Shown here in pieces: positions 59,261 to 64,000 of a stretch of DNA of 64,000 nt. The number at the start of each line of letters is the position of its first letter. The first letter of the stretch is position 1. The position numbers and the translations under genes were made by a program. This stretch comes from Amoebidium appalachense (Eukaryota > Ichthyosporea). Below the pieces are notes generated by a model. The model saw nothing but the letters and a program-made list of their open reading frames with translations, did no database searches and was not told the DNA's origin. Where the stretch lies: the NCBI GenBank assembly GCA_963693365.1, contig CAVNZM010000008.1:868001-932000 (forward strand). The letters run 5' to 3'.

Positions 59261-59548
59261 CTACCTCTTTTGTGCCTGGGTCAGCAATTGCAGCAAGGTG
59301 TCCGCCTTTTCCTTAGCCGGAGGGTTTGCCTGTGCGCTGGCCAGGTGCACTGCCTCTGTAGCCAGCAGGCGGTAGACCCCGTCCACGAGGGGATCTGACC
59401 CAATGGCCTGCAGGTGTCGATCCACAGTGCTGACATCCCCACGTGATATGGGCCCTGTCAGTGCCTGCAAACAGAGAAGGTAAGAAAACACGTGTGAGTG
59501 TGTGTGCTTTGGGTGTGTGGTTTTTTACTCTTCTTTTTTTTTTTTTTT

Positions 59549-59591
<43 letters not shown>

Positions 59592-59726
59592 TACAGCTGA
59601 ATTGCTTCAACGGTTGGCTGGTTGGCCTTGGTTGTTGGAGGAATGTTGGGACGAGGCAAAAAGTGGAATGGCAATAAGTGGTGACCTGTACAGACCACAG
59701 AAAGCAAGGGAGAATGGAAGCTTTGT

Positions 59727-59762
<36 letters not shown>

Positions 59763-59876
59763 AGAAAGCGTAACAGAGCACGACGTACTCATTTCATACG
59801 GAAAAAACCATGCAGGGTACAACCCACACACAAAGAATATGCATAATGAAAGGAGTCCGTCCTCGAAGAAGGGGGT

Positions 59877-59908
<32 letters not shown>

Positions 59909-60132
59909 ACATTGTGGGCCACGCTGGCGATTCGAAAAGGGAGTGTCTGGGAAGGGGCTGGTGTTCTTGTTTATTTTTCCATGCTGCCTTGTGTGTGTAT
60001 TGGCGTATTCGAGTCTTTGTGCATGGCCGCGTGTGTGCATCCGTGTTTGTGTGTGTTTGCATGTGAGTGTGCTTCGTGACGTGGGGTGGTGATGGTGTTT
60101 TTGGTGTGGTGGTGTGTGTGTGTGTCTGGAGA

Positions 60133-60190
<58 letters not shown>

Positions 60191-62002
60191 GGACACCTGG
60201 GGAATGCCTACTGTAGCCATGTTATCGACCGTGCCCTGTATCAGGGGCAACAGTGCCCTCAGACCCTCCTCCCTGGGCACCCCAGCCCTCTCCAGCAGCT
60301 GTGTGGACAGAGACACCAACGACACAAAGTAGTTGCAGGCCATCACGGCTGCAGCATGGTACTCGGTCTTGCGCTCTGTGGCTATCGTTAAGGGCACACC
60401 CTTGAGGTCCCGCACCACCACCGAGAGCATGTCCACGGCCTGGGGGTGGCCCTCAAGGGCCCATCGGGTGCCTGGAAGCGACTTGAGTGCCGTGTCTACC
60501 TGTGGGGGTTGGTTGTGGGGGGAGGGGGGGGGGGGGGGGGGGGGGGGGAGGGAGGGAGAGGGGTGTACCGACACGAGAGGAAGGAGAAGGGGGAACGGAA
60601 ATGCGACAGGTATGAGTGAGTTACGGAAGGCCATGGGGTGGATGTGAGCGGGACCGGAGGGGGGGCGGGGGGAGTGAAAACTCCATCTCACCACAATAAC
60701 TCCAACCTATGACCTTGTCGTCTAAGCCAGCAAACCACAACAACAACAGAATAAGCTCCCCCCCCTCCTTCCCCCCCCCCCCCCCCCCACCCCCCCCCCC
60801 CAACCCCCCAAAAACAAAGGAAAGAGGGTCAGCCAGTCAACCACCACCATACACAATTCCATCTACCCTTTCTTCTACCTAGCTCTTCGACCATTGTGGC
60901 ACTAACAGTCCCACCTCCTCCCACCTCATGTTTTGCCACGATTAGTCCTGCCAAATCTTTAACCCTACCTGTGCAAACGACTGCAGTGGGTGTGCCGAGG
61001 CAGTCCAACACCCTTTTTCCTTGAGGGCATGCAGCACAGTGCTACTGAGGGCACCTGAGCAGTGGCACACCACCTTCGGTGGGTGCAGGTGGCTGGCCAA
61101 CTCCTGCGCTGTGGACTCTATTGCTCCGTCCGATACGGTCAGGAAGAGAACGTCTACATCTTGGATCTGTCTGACATATGCATCAGTATGAAGCTACTGC
61201 CACCGGCTGTTGCTTTTTCTTCTACGACTGCTTTTTTTTTTTTTTTCCTTTTTTGAGGGGGGAGGGGGGGGGGGCGGAGGGGGAGGGGGGGGAGGTTTCA
61301 AACAACAAGACAAAAGCCCTCCTCCTTTCGTCACGTATGGAGTGTGTCCAATATATCTCCACCATCACACTTTCACTTCCGTAAGCTCTAATCTGTCACA
61401 CCGCTCCGTTCCTCGGTTCCACCTGCCAACTCTTGCTCCCTCCCTAGCCTTTCCCTTCCTTCGCGGTTGCAATTAAACGTCCACCCCAGCCTCACACCCT
61501 AGCAAGCAACCACTACGCTCAGGAGTTTACTTGTGCAGCAACACATACCCCGAGCTCCTGACCTGACCTACTTACAAGTCCCCCTTCTGCCCTCACGTAT
61601 TTATGCTCTTTATCAAATCTCTCCGTGGTTGTAAACCCATCACCCCTACAAACTTTGACTCCCGCCAGTCGCCCCCCCTCCCCCCCCCCCCCCCCCCCCC
61701 CCTCTTCCCCCGGGCCCTCCCCACCTTCCCCTCCCATTCTTGCCTCTACTCCTGCACTCCCTTTACGCTTCTTCCCCTCAGGGTCTCCATTCCTCGGTAA
61801 CTTCCCCCTCCACTGCCTCCCTCCCAACCTACCTGTAGTCATCACAGGCCCGTCCAGCCCCTGCCATGGCCACCACGCCCTCTGCCACTTTCCTTTGCCT
61901 TGAAATGACCTGTCTGAGGGCGTATCCCCTCCGTGCCAGAGCAACGGCAAGAGTGGATCCCACTCGCCCCGCACCCAAAACGGACACACTGTACTGGGCC
62001 AT
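59261..62002 (-). CDS. Rossmann-fold/DUF2520 oxidoreductase-like protein
   Basis: Four exons, 61833-62002, 60969-61170, 60197-60499 and 59261-59464, GT-AG throughout, 292 residues ending at TAG. The N terminus has the NAD(P)-binding turn VLGAGRVGS (residues 8-16), then LTVSDGAI, VCHCSGAL and SAHPLQSF, which mark the Rossmann part of this family (related to F420-dependent oxidoreductase and pyrroline-5-carboxylate reductase folds). The C-terminal half has YHAAAVMACNYFV and ALTGPISRGD, the DUF2520 signature. Length is typical. Substrate unknown. I took the ATG at 62002; the frame upstream has no other ATG near. It is divergent from the ankyrin-like gene 1.05 kb away. Confidence 0.9.
59762..59870 (+). 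repeat. Diverged R1 copy in a DUF2520 intron
   Basis: GACGTACTCATTTC ... GAATATGCATAATGAAAGG between two G runs, aligned with the R1 core. Confidence 0.45.
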
Positions 62003-63053
62003 TCTGTTCTGTGTGTTTGCCACTATAACTTGGTGTGAAGCAGCGTACTACCGTGTCTGCTCGCGGATGTTTTCAAATCGTTTCTGTGAAAATGTATGTG
62101 GGCCTGTCGTCAAAGAGGTCGATAGTAAGGTAGGTACTATGTTGTTGCTAGATTTTAGTGTCGACAGCGTGGATAGGGAGTGCCAGCTTCGAACCAGCAC
62201 ACAAACTCCAGAATACGCAAACCGTACATAGGCCCTCCCTCCCTCATGAAGCTCCGTCCCTCCAACCTCTTCTTCCACCTCTCCCTTCCCGACGTTCTGG
62301 CAGAGGCGGCCCGGTAGCAATGCAAGGCCTCCTGATCTCCCGCCTTGTAGCAATCCTTATCGGGCCGACGCGGTACAGCCGTAGGTGTAGCTACAGTCTG
62401 CAAATGTACAACCCTAAAACTACAGTTTGCAGAATTCAGCCCGAAAAAAAACCAATTTGTGACGTCATTACTCGAGACTACAACAAGGAAGATACCTGCC
62501 TAAAAAGGCAGGAGCCTATTTGGTTGGCTAACTCGGCACCACTTCAAACTTTGTCGCCGGCTTGGCTGCTGCCTGGCCGGCGCCCGAAGCTGTGCAGAAA
62601 CAGCCGAGCTCGAGACATGTCCTCTGCCTGCCGTAGGAGTGACTCAACTTGAGTGACAGAGTGTGTTGTAAACGTAGACAGCTTAATGGAGAAAGCGAAG
62701 TGCATGCGTAGCCTAAAAAGTAGTGATTTTGTTACAACTGGCGCCTAGGTAAAAATACACCCAGCAGCAGCCTCCTTGTTTTGATAGCCTGTGCTATGAA
62801 CCATGTGGAGGTGTGATGCTAGGTCTCACAAGCCAAAATGAACTAAGGAGAGCGCTACTACATAACATACGCTGTCGGTTCAGAATAACGTCAATGTTAT
62901 GCATAAAGCATTTTTAGTCACGGTGGAATCCTAGTTTTGAAAACACCTAGGGGCAGCCCTCTCCCTTTTCACTGAAGTTTGAGCTCACCCATCCAAGTGC
63001 CCAGGTTCTTATTTTATAACGAGAGTAGCCTTTCAGGCAATCTTCACTTCACC
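62003..63053. other. Divergent intergenic region
   Basis: 1.05 kb between two gene starts facing away from each other, a probable two-way promoter. Largely free of microsatellites. A 164-codon plus-strand frame at 62158-62652 has no support. Confidence 0.45.
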
Positions 63054-63722
63054 ATGGCCGAGCACAAGTTCCTTTGTGCGCTGAAGGGCCGTGACATAGA
63101 CCTGGCAAAGAAAATGCTTCAGGTCGGAGTGCTCAGCAAGGATAAGGTGGGTTGTCTCCCAACGATACCAGGGGCCGGTCGGCGGGAAAGAAATGGGTTT
63201 TTTTTGTTTTTTGTTTTTTTCCCCCGACGATGGTGGGAAGGGGGGGGGGGGGGGGGGGGGGGGGGGAGGGGGGGGGGGGGATGTTGAAGGCTAGGATTAG
63301 CTGAGGTTCCCCGACCCGGTTCAGGGGTTGGCGGCGGTGGCGGCTGGGGGGGGGGGGGGGGGGGGGGGGGGAGTATTGCTCCCAAGGGTTAGGGTTTCCC
63401 AAGGAGGCCGTGCACCACAATTTGTCGACCTGTTTTCAAGGTGTACACAAAGGGACAGTCATGAGCGTGGGGATGGACGGGACGAGAGGAAGAACTGAAG
63501 TGCTCGATACACAAAAGAGCTGTCTTCTGTGCCTTAATATTGCAGTGTGTTTCTGATGGTGCACAGCTATTCATCTTACTTAGTGGAAAACTGATATGCA
63601 TACACCTCCAGCCAGCGCCAGGGTCCACGGCTCTTCTGGTAGCCATTCGTCTGGGCAACCTCGAGATGCTGGACCTACTTCTGGACAGAGAGGAGGTGCA
63701 GGTCGACAACCCAATACCAGAG
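63054..63722 (+). CDS. Ankyrin-like repeat protein, first exons (leaves window)
   Basis: Exon 1, 63054-63146: ATG in the context ACCATGG, 31 codons (MAEHKFLCALKGRD...), donor AAG|GTGGGT. Exon 2 ends at 63722 (GAG|GTCAGT) and carries GSTALLVAIRLGNLEMLDLLL, the helix-turn-helix pattern of an ankyrin repeat (xTALxxAxxxGxxxxxxxLL). Its start is either 63612 (CTCCAG acceptor, before Pro-Ala-Pro) or 63546 (TTGCAG); both are in frame. The exon 1 peptide looks like the first half of another repeat. The rest lies beyond the window. Confidence 0.65.
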
Positions 63723-64000
63723 GTCAGTAGTCCATTTGGATATGCAGGAGCAAGTAACATGCACAGGGATAAGGCGGAAGAGGACGAGCACAAGATACAC
63801 AGCACACATTACGTGTAAAGGCGGTTCTTTTGTGGATCTAAGTACATTGCTTTCCCCAATTCTTGTTCTTTCACTAAATGGGCCGAATTGGCACACAAGG
63901 CCTTTCAAGGTATCGGGGGAGGGGGAGGGGGGGGGGGGGGGGGGGGGACGGCATTTTGTGCGTGTGCCACTGTGACGTGCATAAAATACACCGTTAAAGA

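Noticed and set aside
62158-62652. 164-codon frame between DUF2520 and ankyrin genes
   Set aside because: Mixed composition, no recognisable domain, and it covers the probable shared promoter.

Overview
This window is nuclear DNA from a eukaryote with intron-rich genes. The introns are canonical GT-AG with strong TGCAG or CACAG acceptors, there is one tRNA with a Pol III T-run terminator, and the long non-coding stretches are extremely rich in (GT/AC)n, (GA/CT)n and poly-G/poly-C. I cannot place the organism from sequence alone. The calcineurin A gene excludes land plants, and a protist or alga fits best. Most long open frames are artefacts of microsatellites (His-Thr, Cys-Val, Arg-Glu, Pro or Gly runs) and were not called.

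Layout, left to right. 1-8,287 (minus): gene A, a partial gene whose exons each carry short zinc-ligand motifs of the form C-x-H-x(5-8)-C-x2-C; it runs off the left edge. 9,235-17,517: a roughly 1.26-kb inverted repeat in two arms around a microsatellite-filled spacer, with a tRNA-Gln(CTG) next to the inner end of the right arm and a third partial copy of the repeat end inside. 17.5-20.4 kb: plain sequence without a supported gene. 20,403-47,331 (minus): gene B, a paralogue of gene A. I can chain 21 exons in frame from an ATG at 47,331 to a stop at 21,758 (1,349 codons), and a further related terminal exon lies at 20,403-21,084. Its middle is a series of tiny phase-0 exons of four kinds (called alpha, beta, gamma, delta here), multiplied by tandem duplication, including a 4.5-kb direct duplication.

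49,054-57,152 (minus): a complete nine-exon calcineurin catalytic subunit (485 residues), with metal-binding motifs, calcineurin-B helix, calmodulin-binding segment and autoinhibitory segment. 59,261-62,002 (minus): a complete four-exon Rossmann/DUF2520 protein (292 residues). 63,054 onward (plus): first exons of an ankyrin-like gene that leaves the window.

The calcineurin, DUF2520 and ankyrin genes look like ordinary single-copy genes. Genes A and B are the unusual part: a cysteine/histidine motif family growing by exon duplication, in which one intron block is better conserved between the paralogues than the neighbouring exon, CA microsatellites run straight into 3' splice sites, and both promoters hold the same 15-bp palindromic MYB-like site.
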